Shown here piece by piece: positions 11,760 through 22,798 of a stretch of DNA of 64,000 bases (within the stretch, counting starts at the first letter, position 1; every line of letters begins with the position of its first letter). The notes under the pieces are model-generated. The model ran no database searches. It saw only the letters and a program-made list of their open reading frames with translations, and had not been told where the DNA came from. Source of the stretch: Brachypodium distachyon (lineage: Eukaryota > Streptophyta > Magnoliopsida > Poales > Poaceae); the NCBI RefSeq assembly GCF_000005505.3, contig NC_016131.3, positions 24,357,001 to 24,421,000 of the forward strand. The letters are read 5' to 3'. The position numbers and the translations under genes are program-made.

Positions 11760-12555
11760 CACTACCAGGATCACAAAGTTTAGTGACGGTGATTTATTTT
11801 CGTGTCGGACACCAGAAATACCGTCACAAAAATCATAAATTGTGATGCTAACTAGTGTTGGCCGTGCCCAGTGAGTAGAAGATCACAAATTGTCTTCTTT
11901 TTTTGTTGATTTGAGTTCTAACAATGGTCATTTGCAGCAACCATTGCTTTTTGGATGTGTGGACTTCTAACTACCCATGAATCTTGTACTTAGTTTGATG
12001 TTTGAACCTAGCTAGTAGCTGAAATATGATGTATGGACAAAATGATGTGTATAACTTTTGTTGGTTCTGATTTGGATGAATGCAATGTGGTGTTAATGTC
12101 ATGCATCTAATTGTTGTGATCTGGAGCTATTTATTATTGTGAAATTTCATTTTTACGAATTGGTCCATTTTTCTGTCGGTTATTGCAGCGCCAGAAGAAA
12201 AAATTAGTTACGTCATTCTTATTTCTTTGTCGGCTGTTCGAATGTCAGAAAGTACCGTATTCTTGTCGGGTCAACCGACACAATTTATTTTTTTGTCGTT
12301 TATTTCTGACTGGTGAGCCGTCAAACGAAGTCGTTGAAACCGGACGGCAAAATGTTTTCTTGTCGGCCACCGTCAGAAATATCCGCCAGAAATATTATTT
12401 GTGACGGGTCACCGTCACGCAAATTCATTTTCTCCGACGCTCCAGTTCTAACGGTATTTGCGTGACAGTTTGCCGACACGAATTATTTTTCTATCGGTTT
12501 TTGGGCTATTTCTAACGGTTTCGCACCGTCACCGAACCCTGGAATCCTGGTAGTG
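11760..12555. mobile_element. non-autonomous CACTA (En/Spm) element
   Basis: Starts CACTACCAGGAT and ends ATCCTGGTAGTG, a perfect 12-bp terminal inverted repeat of CACTA type. It is flanked by the 3-bp duplication TCT (11757-11759 and 12556-12558), as expected for this superfamily. At 796 bp it is far too short for a transposase and contains no long ORF. Subterminal sequence repeats short GTCGG / CCGTCA words in both orientations (for example TTTTGTCGG, ACCGTCAC), the usual transposase-binding type. It sits about 700 bp upstream of the decarboxylase start. Confidence 0.92.
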
Positions 12556-12558
12556 TCT

Positions 12559-13522
12559 GTGCACTTGCGATGTTTTTTCGTGAAGGGTTTTCTTAGGAGT
12601 TATGTTTCTTTTTGTTTGCTCCGGCCTGTAACATAGGGTTAGTGGTAGTTTGGTATAGTCACTGTTTTGATTTTTTAGTCGACTTTGTTCGCTTTTCTGT
12701 TTGGCTACGGCTGTGTGCATCAGTCGAGCAGAGACTGTAGATTATCTATTCCCAGACCCGCAGCTGCATTGCCCGATGGGTACGAAATTTTTCCCATTTA
12801 CCTACCCATGGTTAAATATTTGGCTCAAATTCGTACCCTAATGAGGTTTTTACCCGGCAGGTACAAGGTGTAATGGGTACCCAGTGTCTTAGATGTTGTC
12901 TCTTAAAACATCATAGAACTTAAGAGACAACCTCTCTCCAATCCATGGTATATCAAGTATGGTCTCCTAGACTTTCTTATTCAGTAAATTGTAGCACCGT
13001 TCTAGTATTTTATCTGTAGACCTCATATTCCACCTAAGATCTTGTGCCAAGAGCGGTATCTAATAATGGTTTCCCGACATTACTAGAAGGAGGGAGAATA
13101 TTATTTCTTATCAGTAGTAATAATATCTCCAATGGATCGTTACTAAGAATTGGTACTAAGATAGAAATAGCAAGAAATTCAAATGAGAGGATGTAACCCA
13201 CAAAGTAAGGTTTTAGTAACAAGTGATCTATCCAACAAGTATTTAGTTGTTGCTTGCGCTTACAAGAGATCGACTAGTTTCTTGTACAGGTAACCATATT
13301 ACTTTACTTTTCATCATTTCTCCTCTCCACATCATAAAAATCCTAACATGGCACGTCATATCCTTAGTAACAGTTGACATGTACTATTGGAGATGCTTTA
13401 AGAAACAACAAGAATATCTCTCTTCTTTAATTATGAAGGCACATGTGATTTTTGCCTATATGGAGGGCTAGGAGACAGCTAAGATGGCGCATTGAGAGAG
13501 GCCTGAGTCACACCCTGAGTTG
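12559..13522. other. intergenic, MITE fragments
   Basis: No gene seen. 12766-12885 is a fragment of the GGGTACCC hAT-like repeat in reverse orientation. 12895-12931 contains a short hairpin (GTTGTCTCTTAA ... TTAAGAGACAAC). The remainder up to the Copia target site (CTCCT, 13523-13527) is AT-rich and unrecognised. Confidence 0.45.
12766..12885 (-). mobile_element. fragment of hAT-like GGGTACCC repeat
   Basis: The reverse complement matches 55690-55830 closely, including GGGTAAAAACCTCATTAGGG and the word CGTACCCATCGGGCA, so this is the same family in inverted orientation. The terminal GGATGGCAA part is not visible, so it is a truncated copy. Confidence 0.6.
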
Positions 13523-13527
13523 CTCCT

Positions 13528-14871
13528 TGTGAGATCGAGATAGGCGATCAGAGGGGGGGTGAATGATTGCGCGGAAGCAAATTAAAACTTTTCCCGAAAG
13601 TTCAAACCCTAAATCACCTTTCTGTCCGTGATAGTAAAACAGCCGTAACTTTTGATTGGATGAACCAAAAAATACGTATGAGTATGGAAAAGAAAGGTAT
13701 TAAAATTATCTAACCAACCCAACAAGAATCAGCTCAATCGGACTTACCAATCAAAAGATATGATCAAAATAGTAACAGCTGACAGAAAGTTACGAGGATT
13801 AATCTAAAACCAATTTCGAGGAATAACAAGAAAGATGAATTAATCGCAATCTTCTCTTGATCTCGTGATAAACCTGCAGCAAAGTATTATGAACTTGTGA
13901 TGAACCTGCACCAAAGTATTAGAAAGATCTAGCACGAAGATTTCACGAAGATCCGAGAAAACAGAGATGACACCGCCAACGAATCTCTTTATTGCAACGA
14001 TGTCGATCGATTACAAAAGATGCAACCATGCATCCAAGAACTCTCCAAGAATTGATCTAGATCCAAAGCTTTGAGTTCCCTCACGTCCTTGCTAAAACCC
14101 TAGCTAGGATGCCCTCTATTTATAAGGGAAAATTCGCAACCCTAAACCGAATCCGAATCCAACACGGACTCCTCTGTCCCGTTCAGTATTTTGCCCGTGG
14201 GGCCCACATACGACCTCGGATTGAGATGACGCCAAAAGAAAAGTTGTTCGTCTCGACGACGCGCACAACTTTCATGTGGATCACGTTTACATCCGACGCC
14301 ATCTTAATGATGCTACTGTTTAATCTTTAAACAGCTCTCATCCAGCCACGGCTGAACCTACATATCTTCACCTCGATGTCACTTCATGCCATCAACTCTT
14401 CTTGTGATGTCTTCAAAACTCGACCATCACGTATCGAATATCTCCAATACCGTACATCTCCGGTATAAACAATATACGACAAACCGGTGCCCTCCCGGAT
14501 CATCGTAGCATTCACTTCCATTGTTCCTTCGCACGAACGTCCCGCATGACCTTGATCCTCGACCTCAGCTTCTCCCAAGCTTCGTCTCTCGATCCCGTCA
14601 TCGACCACGTTCTTCTAGCTCCGGCAACACCTGAAAGCGAACACACAAATAACCAGTACGAGCACAAGTCCATGACTTGACTCAGGGTAAATTTCACACA
14701 ACTCACGTCATGTTTTCACATAAGAAACTAATGGATCAGCACACCACTAGTAAAGCACTAAGTCCAAACAAGATACATGTCATCACTTAAATATCCATAT
14801 TATCCAAAGTATCCACATCAATGTTTCATCTAAAACACTTGCCAATGTTACACATCACATATGATTTCATA
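13528..14871 (-). repeat. 3' LTR of Copia copy 1
   Basis: 1344 bp, reverse complement of the copy 2 LTR. It begins TGTGAGATCGAG (inverted U5 end). The U3 end reads GATTTCATA, where copy 2 has GATTTCACA, so the terminal TG of the LTR is mutated to TA. A TATA box (TATTTATA at 14117-14124 on the plus strand) is preserved and points to lower coordinates, toward the decarboxylase gene. Confidence 0.92.
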
Positions 14872-15976
14872 ATCTCCCCCTTGATGAAAACATTGGCAAC
14901 CTCTCGTTAACAACATTAGACATTGAACATTGATTGGCATACACATTCACTTAACTCTCAGATTTTCAAGGTTTTGAAAAGAAAATGAAAAACATCAAAA
15001 AGTTGGAGAAACACTAATAAAAGAACACCAATAAAAGGTAAAATATGGTATGTATATGTGTTGAAATCTCTCCCCCTTTGACAATGAATTTCATCAAAAC
15101 CACACAAAAATATTTCCCCCGCTTCAATTTTTTTTTTAAAACTAAAAGCGATTTTTTTTCTTGTAACGAGCATTATGAAACATCATGAACATGATAATTG
15201 TGTATCCAAGTCATGTAAAAAGTAGTTGTACTCGACATGTATATAAGTATGATGTAATCTACACATGACTAACAATCAAGTATTGTTACGATTTATTGCA
15301 AGACATGGTCTCCCCTTGTCAACTACATCAATACTTGAATACAAAATAGCTTGCAACACATTACATTAAACATAGCACTTTATAAAAGCATAATATTTAT
15401 TTTCATTTGAATTTATATACCAAGTCAATTCAACCTTGTCAAGCCTATATTTAAAACACCATGCCAAGCCTATGTCCAAAGTGCAATGATTAACAATCAG
15501 AAGCTTAAGGCAAATGGTAAGCAATCAGAAGCTTAAGACACAGGTTTCAATAAACACAGCAACTTCCAAGTTCATACCAAAGTGCAATGGTAAGCAGTCT
15601 CGTGAAGATGTAGTGCGATATTGGCATATTTATTTAGTAAAAATTGCTTGACACCACGTGTCTTTGTATATTTGGAACCTTGATACCATCATATTTTCAT
15701 CATTGCTAGTAATTAAGTATCCAAGACCAAAATAGCTAACAAAGTTTAACCATGACAAGATTTAGTTCAAGTTATCATTCGTATTAGAAATCATGTGATA
15801 GACTATTTCATACGAGGATACATATAAAATGACAATGTCCTCAAAACATAAACGTGGTTGCAAAAATGTCATTTCAGGATGGAATACAATGCTCATTACT
15901 TTTTCAGATTTTTTATTTATTAAAGATAAAAGAACGAAAAAGAAGCAAGTATCGTACACGAAGAACAAACTCCCCC

Positions 15977-18934
15977 TCAAACCATCCCGTATGGTTTGAT
16001 TACTCCAAGTTCACCTCGAAGAAAAGCAAACCGAGAAGAATCCAATGGTTTAGTAAAAATGTCTGCCAATTGACGTTCGGTATCTATAAAGTTGAGCACA
16101 ACATTTTCTTTTTCAACATGATCTCTAAGAAAATGATATCTTATATCTATGTGCTTAGTTCTAGAATGTTGCACTGGGTTTTTAGCAATACATATAGCAC
16201 TAGTGTTATCACAATAAAGTGGTACACTTTCTAAAATAACCCCATAATCTTTCATTGTAGCTATTATCCATAAAATCTGTGAGCAACAGCAAACAGCAGC
16301 TACATATTCACTTTCAGCAGTAGACAGAACTTTGTTTCTTAGAAGACCAAAGTACTAAAGAATCACCCAAAAATAAGCATGTACCAGATGTACTCTTTCT
16401 ATCAATTCTACAACCTCCAAAATCAGCATCCGAAAATGCACGCAATATGATACTAGAGGAAGCAGAAAGCCAAATGCCAAAAGATTGGGTGCCATGTAGA
16501 TACCTGAAAATCCTCTTGACAGCTTGTAAATGTGATGTACGTGGGGAAGCTTGAAACCGTGCACACAAGCATACAGAAAATTGTATATCCGGTCTAGAGG
16601 CAGCAAGATAAAGAAGTGAACCAATCATACTCCTGTACATCTTTTGGTCAACAGGTTCACCATCCTAATCAAGATCAAGCGACGTCGTAGATCCCATTGG
16701 TGTCATAATAGGCTTGCAGTTTTCCATCCCAAAACGTCGTAGCAGATCCTTCGTATACTTACTTTGATGTACAAAGGTGCCCTACTTTGTTTGCTTGATT
16801 TGCAGCCCCAAAAAGTAAGTAAGTTCACCCATCATGCTCATCTCAAATTCCCTGCTCATAGTTTCTGAAAATTCTGACACCAAAGCATGAGAGGCAGACC
16901 CAAAGATAATATCATCAACATAAACTTGTACGAAGAGTTGATCATTGCCATGCTTGAGTACAAATAAGGTTTTATCAACGTTTCCCATGGTAAAACCCTT
17001 TTCAAGTAAAAACAATTTTAACCTATCATACCATGCACGTGGGGCTTGTTTTAAACCATACAAAGCCTTTGAGAGTTTATAAACATGGTTTGGGAAATTT
17101 GGATTCTCAAAACCCGGTGGTTGCTTAACATAAACCTCCTCATCAATGAAGCCATTGAGAAAAGCACTTTTAACATCCATTTGATAAAGCTTGAAACCTT
17201 TAGATGCAGCAAATGCCAATAAAATTCTTGTAGCTTCTAATCTAGCAACAGGGCAAAAGTTTCATCAAAATCAAGACCCTCAATTTGAGTAAAACCTTGA
17301 GCAACCAACCTAGCCTTGTTGCGAACAATAACACCATCCTCACTTTGTTTGTTTTTAAAAACCCAACGTGTACCAATAAGGGTATGACCTGGAGGTGGTG
17401 AAACAAGAGTCCAAACTTGGTTACGCTCAAAATTTTCTAATTCCTCATGCATGGCATTGATCCACGATTCATCAGTAAATGCATGAGATATATCTTTGGG
17501 CTCAGCAGTAGTAGTAGGTGTAGGAACAGCTACAGATGGTGCATGGACAGCAGGGGGCACGCCATCCTCCTCATCATCTTCATCATCTAAAAATATTCCC
17601 TTCCCCTGAACATGTGTTCCTGCATTAGAAACAAGAGGACTAGAGCCAGAACTAGCCTCATCAAAAGTCACTTCACTGGTTTCCATTAGTCGGTTAGTCT
17701 CGTAAACATAAACACGATAACCACGTGAATGAGCAGGATATCCAAGAAACATGCCATCATATGATCTAGACTCAAACTTATCTAGATTGCCAGATTTAAG
17801 AACAAAGCATTTGCATCCAAAAACTCTTAGGTGAGATATAACAGGTTTACGTCCAAATCGTAGTTCATATGGCGTTTTATCAATTTTGGATCTCAAGAAC
17901 ACACGATTTGAAACATAACAAGCAGTAGATATAGCTTCAGCCCAAAACTTTCTAGGAGTAGAAAATTCATCAAGCATAGTACGGGCCATCTCAACTAGAG
18001 TTCGATTCTTACGCTCCACTACACCATTTTGTTGCGGTACATAAGGTGCAGAAAATTGATGTTCAATGACAAGTTCATCGCAAAACTGATTAAAATATGA
18101 ATTCTTAAATTCAGTTCCATTATCACTCCTGATAGTTTTCAAAGATCCTGGGTGCTCAACACTTAATCTATTCACAAGACTCTTAAAATGACTAAAAGCC
18201 TCATCCTTAGATGCCATAAAATAAACCCAAGAATATCTTGAATAATCATCAACAATCACCAGAACATACCACTTACCACCAAAAGTTTGTACTCTTGATG
18301 GACCAACTGTATCAAGGTGTAGAATCTGTCCTGGGGCATCAGTCATGACACCAGTAATGCGTGCATGAGAACCTGCAACCATCTTACCATGTCTACAAGG
18401 AGAGCATACAACATGTTTTTCTCCCTTAAGTTTAGGCAAACCATTTAAGACATTCATACCACTAATGCGAGTAAGATGATCAAAACCAATATGCCCAAGT
18501 CTACGATGCCAAAATAATAAATCTGTAGATGTGTTGGCAACTAGACACCTAAATTTTGCATTTGAAGCAGCATGAAAATCAGCCTTAAAAACTTTCCCAA
18601 AGCGTGATATATCAAAAACAAGATCACCCGAAGCATCTAAAACTTTGCAAGCACTCTTCTTGAAAGATACTTCAAGATCCTCATCAATCATTTGTGAAAC
18701 CGACAATAAGTTGTATTTTAGATTTTCAACCAAAGCAACATCTTTGAACACAAAATTGTCGGTTACCTTTACTGTACCTTTCCCAACAACAGTAGAGGTA
18801 GAAGCATCTCCATAGGTTACACTTTCAGCCCGAGATGCACGTTTGAGGAAGGAGAACCAATTTTTATCACCGGTCATGTGACGAGAACAACCGGAGTCCA
18901 CTAGCCATATGTTCTCCTTCCTCACGCGAAGTGC
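15977..18934 (-). pseudogene. Copia pol, copy 1 (broken)
   Basis: Protease, integrase, reverse transcriptase and RNase H of the Copia type are all recognisable ([36 protein letters not shown]). Lesions relative to copy 2: an in-frame deletion of about 68 codons before RT (junction near 17505), a one-base deletion near 17252, TAG nonsense codons at 16784-16782 and 16667-16665, and an 8-bp deletion near 16321. It cannot make a complete polymerase. It starts directly after the TAG that ends gag. Confidence 0.93.
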
Positions 18935-21159
18935 CTACAAACAAACACATGCCGAGATCTCAGTACTGGGGTTAGATAAAAAGCTTTTAGGTATCCAGTA
19001 CTGAGATACACGACGAGTAGGCAGAGCACGAGTTTCTTTATACATTGGGACAGATTGTATGTATCTCGTGCAAGTTGAAACGGAAGGTGAAACATTCACC
19101 CTAGGCACATAACGGGGAGTAGTAGTTTTATCATGAGCATAATGTGCCTTGAAGGAATTAGATCTAGCTTGTTTTCTTTCCTTTTTAATTACTCTAGCTA
19201 GTCTAAAACAAGAACCTACACCATGTCCAGGTTTATTACAATAAGTGCAAGTGTATCTACTTCCAGGTTTAGCATGTGATATATGACCTACATTTGCAAT
19301 TGTTGAAGTATCATTAGACATGATGCCGGCAGATTTAAAAATCACATTGGTTGGCTTGTTAGATGTTTCAAAAATTCCATTACCAAGTGACTTAACAATA
19401 GTGGGTGGATTAGCCTTAAAATGAGCATGTGTATTAAAACCGAGGCCGGTCTTATTTTTACTCACTTTAGACTTATCTAAAATCATATTCAGATTTTTGT
19501 GCCCACTAGAAAATTTCTGCAAAGATGCGTGTAAATAATTAACTTGATGAGACAAGGCAATACAATTATCACAAACACCATCAATGATTTGTTTTCCACT
19601 TTGGATATGTAAGGCATTTTCAACATGAGAAACCCTAGCATTTGCATCTTTCAACTTCAATTCAAGAATATGACAATTATTACAAGAAGTTGAATCTGTC
19701 AAATCAGAAGTATCCATGCTAGCATCATTAATATGTTTACGTTTATGCACAATAGGTTTCTCGTTGTTTTCTAATGCAACTCTAAGCTTATCAAGAGTAT
19801 CATCATGAATAGAACGCAAAGAGGTAAGCTCAGAATATATAGAATCACAAGACTTGCAGGAATCATCATCAGGAATCATAGACTTAAGTTTAGTAATTTC
19901 AGAATTCAAGGATGCAATTTTCAAGTCATATTTCTTAATTCTTTTAGTAGCATGATCAAGCAAAGAACTCAATTTACTAGCACTTTTAAGTAATTCATCA
20001 TAAGAGAGTTCTACCTCACTGTTGCTGTCACTGTCGTAGTCGTCACGGGAGGTAGCACTCTTATTGCTAGCCATAAGACACATCCCATTAATGTCGCGCT
20101 TTCCTTTGGATGCATCATCTTCATCAGACTCGATATCCACATCACTCAAGCATGGTTCACCATATTCATTGATTACAGAGAAAATACTGTGAGCCACCGC
20201 TCGAGCAAAGTCGTCCCTCTTTTTATTCTTGATGTTGAAGGGGCGCTTCTTCTTCTTGTCCTCCCCATTTTCTTCTTTCGACATCTTGGATAAGAATTTA
20301 GGACAATTTTGGCGAAAGTGATTTGGATCACCACATTCAAAGCACCTTGGAGCATTGTTCCCACCTCTCTTCCTTGAACGAACATTTTGCAGGGCACGTG
20401 TAAAACGAGAGGTGAGGAGTGCCAATTCTTCCTCTGGGTATTGCTCTAGCTGTTCATCAGTTAGTTGAGACAAAGAAGACAGAGCATAACAATATGTAGA
20501 TGTACCATCATTAGATCTGCCAGGGTTAGTAACAAGTGCAATTGATTTGGAACCGGTTCTCCTAGCAAGAATATCTAATTCATGAGTTTTCAATTTTGAG
20601 TACAGAATATCAAGTGTAAGTGTGCTCATGACAGTAGATTCTCTAATAGATGTAACTTTCATCTCCCATCTGGACATATCTAATGCACTCAAAAGTTGCC
20701 TAGAAGCCTCAGCATCAGTATAAGTAACACCTAATGCACGTAAGTTGCTGAGAATTTTATTAAAGCGTGCAAAGAATTCATCCAAAGATTCACCTGTATT
20801 CATCTAAATCTCATGTACTCCTTTTTGTACATGTCTTGACGCACCTCCTTAACAGAGGTTGAACCTTCATGATAACTACAAAGTGCGTTCCATACCTCAT
20901 GAGCGGATGCAAGGTGAGCGACACGGTCGAAGTCACTTCGTTGTAGACCTTTGATGATATAGTTCCTCGCCTTGTAGTTGTTCTCCACGTGGACCAAGTT
21001 TATTGGTGTGATCGCATTGTCTGCGGGAAGCTCATAGGGCTTGGCGATCTTCTCCCATATGGCGTAACTTTGTGCCATGATGTATGCCTTCATCTTTGCC
21101 TTCCAAAACTGAAAATCAACACCATCGAACACACAGGGTTTGGTAGAATACCTATCCAT
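18935..21159 (-). pseudogene. Copia gag, copy 1 (frameshifted)
   Basis: Same protein as the intact gag of copy 2: UBN2-like N-terminal capsid part, two CX2CX4HX4C zinc knuckles (CFECGDPNHFRQNC and CTYCNKPGHGVGSC) and a coiled-coil-rich middle. A single-base deletion near 20806 splits it after about 120 residues. A 27-bp in-frame deletion near 19600 removes one CxxC motif. It ends with the same TAG (18937-18935) found between gag and pol in copy 2. Confidence 0.92.
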
Positions 21160-21205
21160 ATCTAGCAAGTCTAATCAACCGGTTAAGATAGATTAGAGAA
21201 ACCTT

Positions 21206-21217
21206 GCTCTGATACCA
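21206..21217 (-). other. primer binding site, Copia copy 1
   Basis: On the minus strand reads TGGTATCAGAGC, two bases after the LTR end, complementary to the 3' end of initiator methionine tRNA. Confidence 0.9.
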
Positions 21218-21219
21218 AT

Positions 21220-21705
21220 TGTGAGATCGAGATAGGCAATCAGAGGGGGGGTGAATGATTGCGCGGAAGCAAATTAAAACTTTTCTCGAAAGTTCAAACC
21301 CTAAATCACCTTTCTGTCCGTGATAGTAAAACAGCCGTAACTTTTGATTGGATGAACCAAAAAATACGTATGAGTATGGAAAAGAAAGGTATTAAAATTA
21401 TCTAACCAACCCAACAAGAATCAGCTCAATCGGACTTACCAATCAAAAGATATGATCAAAATAGTAACAGCTGACAGAAAGTTACGAGGATTAATCTAAA
21501 ACCAATTTCGAGGAATAACAAGAAAGATGAATTAATCGCAATCTTCTCTTGATCTCGTGATAAACCTGCAGCAAAGTATTATGAACTTGTGATGAACCTG
21601 CACCAAAGTATTAGAAAGATCTAGCACGAAGATTTCACGAAGATCCGAGAAGAACAGAGATGACACCGCCAACGAATCCCTCTGATTGCCTATCTCGATC
21701 TCACA
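21220..21705 (-). repeat. truncated 5' LTR of copy 1 with inverted U5 tip
   Basis: 21220-21678 matches the U5/R part of the full LTR at 13528-13990 with about two substitutions and one indel. At 21678 homology stops just beyond the position of the AATAAA signal. 21678-21705 is then a 28-bp U5 terminus in the opposite orientation (CCCTCTGATTGCC ... CTCACA), followed by the target duplication CTCCT. U3 and the TATA box are absent, so this LTR cannot promote its own element. Confidence 0.9.
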
Positions 21706-21883
21706 CTCCTTCTTTGAAAGGCAATTTTCATTCTCCGACAAACGTGAGAATGAGTCTTCACACCTCTTTAATATTGATCGGAGATCTAAATAAAAAAATC
21801 ATTTTTATATATCCACAGACCCCACAGGCAAGCAAGAGAAGCGGTTATTATTAAGCCAACAACAAACAATATTAGCAGTAGCA

Positions 21884-22798
21884 TGTTCCTAATTGTAAGA
21901 TGCTTTATCTTTGCTCTAAGTCAAACTTCTTAAAGTTTGAGTGAGTTTATAGAAAAATACACTAATATATATGATATCAAATAAGTATACTATGACAATA
22001 CTTATTTCTCATTGTTCGTAATAAGCATGATACCTTAGCACACGTTCTGGCTTCTTTCCCACCAAATGTGTCCTTCACGCGAAGCCTTGTCGGACGTAAA
22101 TTGATTGCTTGGGCCGACCTCTTGGCTCGCTTTGCTACTGTGAACCTATGTCCTGGTCAGGATGAGTTTCATTGGAATCTTCACCCCAACGGTTTATTTC
22201 CGGTCAAATCAATGTGTGGTGAATGATCCAAATAGCTTCTAATATGTAGCCTCCCCATGATGTCTCTCGTATATTTGGGTCTTCGTTACAGGGTGTTGAT
22301 AAAAGATTGAGAGCTCTTCTTATATTTGGGGCTGCTGCTTTATATTGGGCAATTTGACTGTACATAAATGATAATGTTTTTAATAGAAAGATTTAACTTC
22401 TTGCACACACTAACTCCGTACTTGGTCTACACTTCTCAAGCCGGCGGAGTGTCAATTGGTTTTGATGGCATGCAACAAGCTGGAGCAAGTGGCCAGGGAT
22501 ATTTTTACCCATCATGAGTGGCGGTCTAGTCTCCGCCTTGAGGCTGCTTAGAGTTGTTTAATGTCTTTCGTTGTAATAAGTTTGTTCGGTAATTGGTAGC
22601 TGTGTTCGTTTCGGCGCAGAGCCCCGGGGTTTTATATTCTGTGTTGTATCACTCGATATAACATTAGATCAATAAAAACTTCTATTTTAAAAAATAAAAC
22701 TAATTTAAGCTTGTATTTTTTTTCTATAAACTTAGTCAAAACTTAAAATTTTGACTTAGGACAAAACTGGAACATCTTATAATTAGAAACAGAGGAGG
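21884..22798. mobile_element. Stowaway-like MITE split by a LINE remnant
   Basis: The left half (about 21884-21985: TTCCTAATTGTAAGATG, CTAAGTCAAACTT, GAGTTTATAGAAAAATAC) and right half (about 22700-22798: TTTTTTCTATAAACT, TTTTGACTTAGGAC, CATCTTATAATTAGAAAC) are inverted copies of each other. About 700 bp of LINE-derived sequence lies between them. The outer tips are degenerate (GGAGG near 22795). Confidence 0.6.
22040..22695 (+). pseudogene. LINE-type remnant (RT zinc-binding C-terminus)
   Basis: The start of the block translates to NVSFTRSLVGRKLIAWADLL then FHWNLHPNGLF, the pattern found before the zinc-binding domain of grass non-LTR reverse transcriptases. A second piece ends NKLEQVARDIFTHHEWRSSL followed by RLEAA and a stop at 22549-22551, the usual C-terminus of these ORFs. 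The middle is deleted and out of frame. It ends in an A-rich tail (22671-22695). No target duplication was recognised. Confidence 0.65.

Larger units (their letters stand above)
13528..21705 (-). mobile_element. Copia LTR retrotransposon copy 1 (defective, both ends U5)
   Basis: Coding strand is minus. Order along the minus strand: truncated 5' LTR, PBS (21217-21206, matching initiator Met tRNA), gag, pol, spacer, polypurine tract (around 14884-14872), full 3' LTR. The target duplication CTCCT is perfect (13523-13527 and 21706-21710). The 5' LTR is only about 485 bp: it keeps U5 and part of R, then ends in an inverted 28-bp copy of the U5 tip. Both outer ends are therefore U5 ends in inverted orientation. 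gag has one frameshift and pol has two frameshifts from single-base deletions, an 8-bp deletion, two nonsense codons and larger deletions. By protein layout it belongs to the same family as copy 2 at 34766-44030. Confidence 0.95.
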
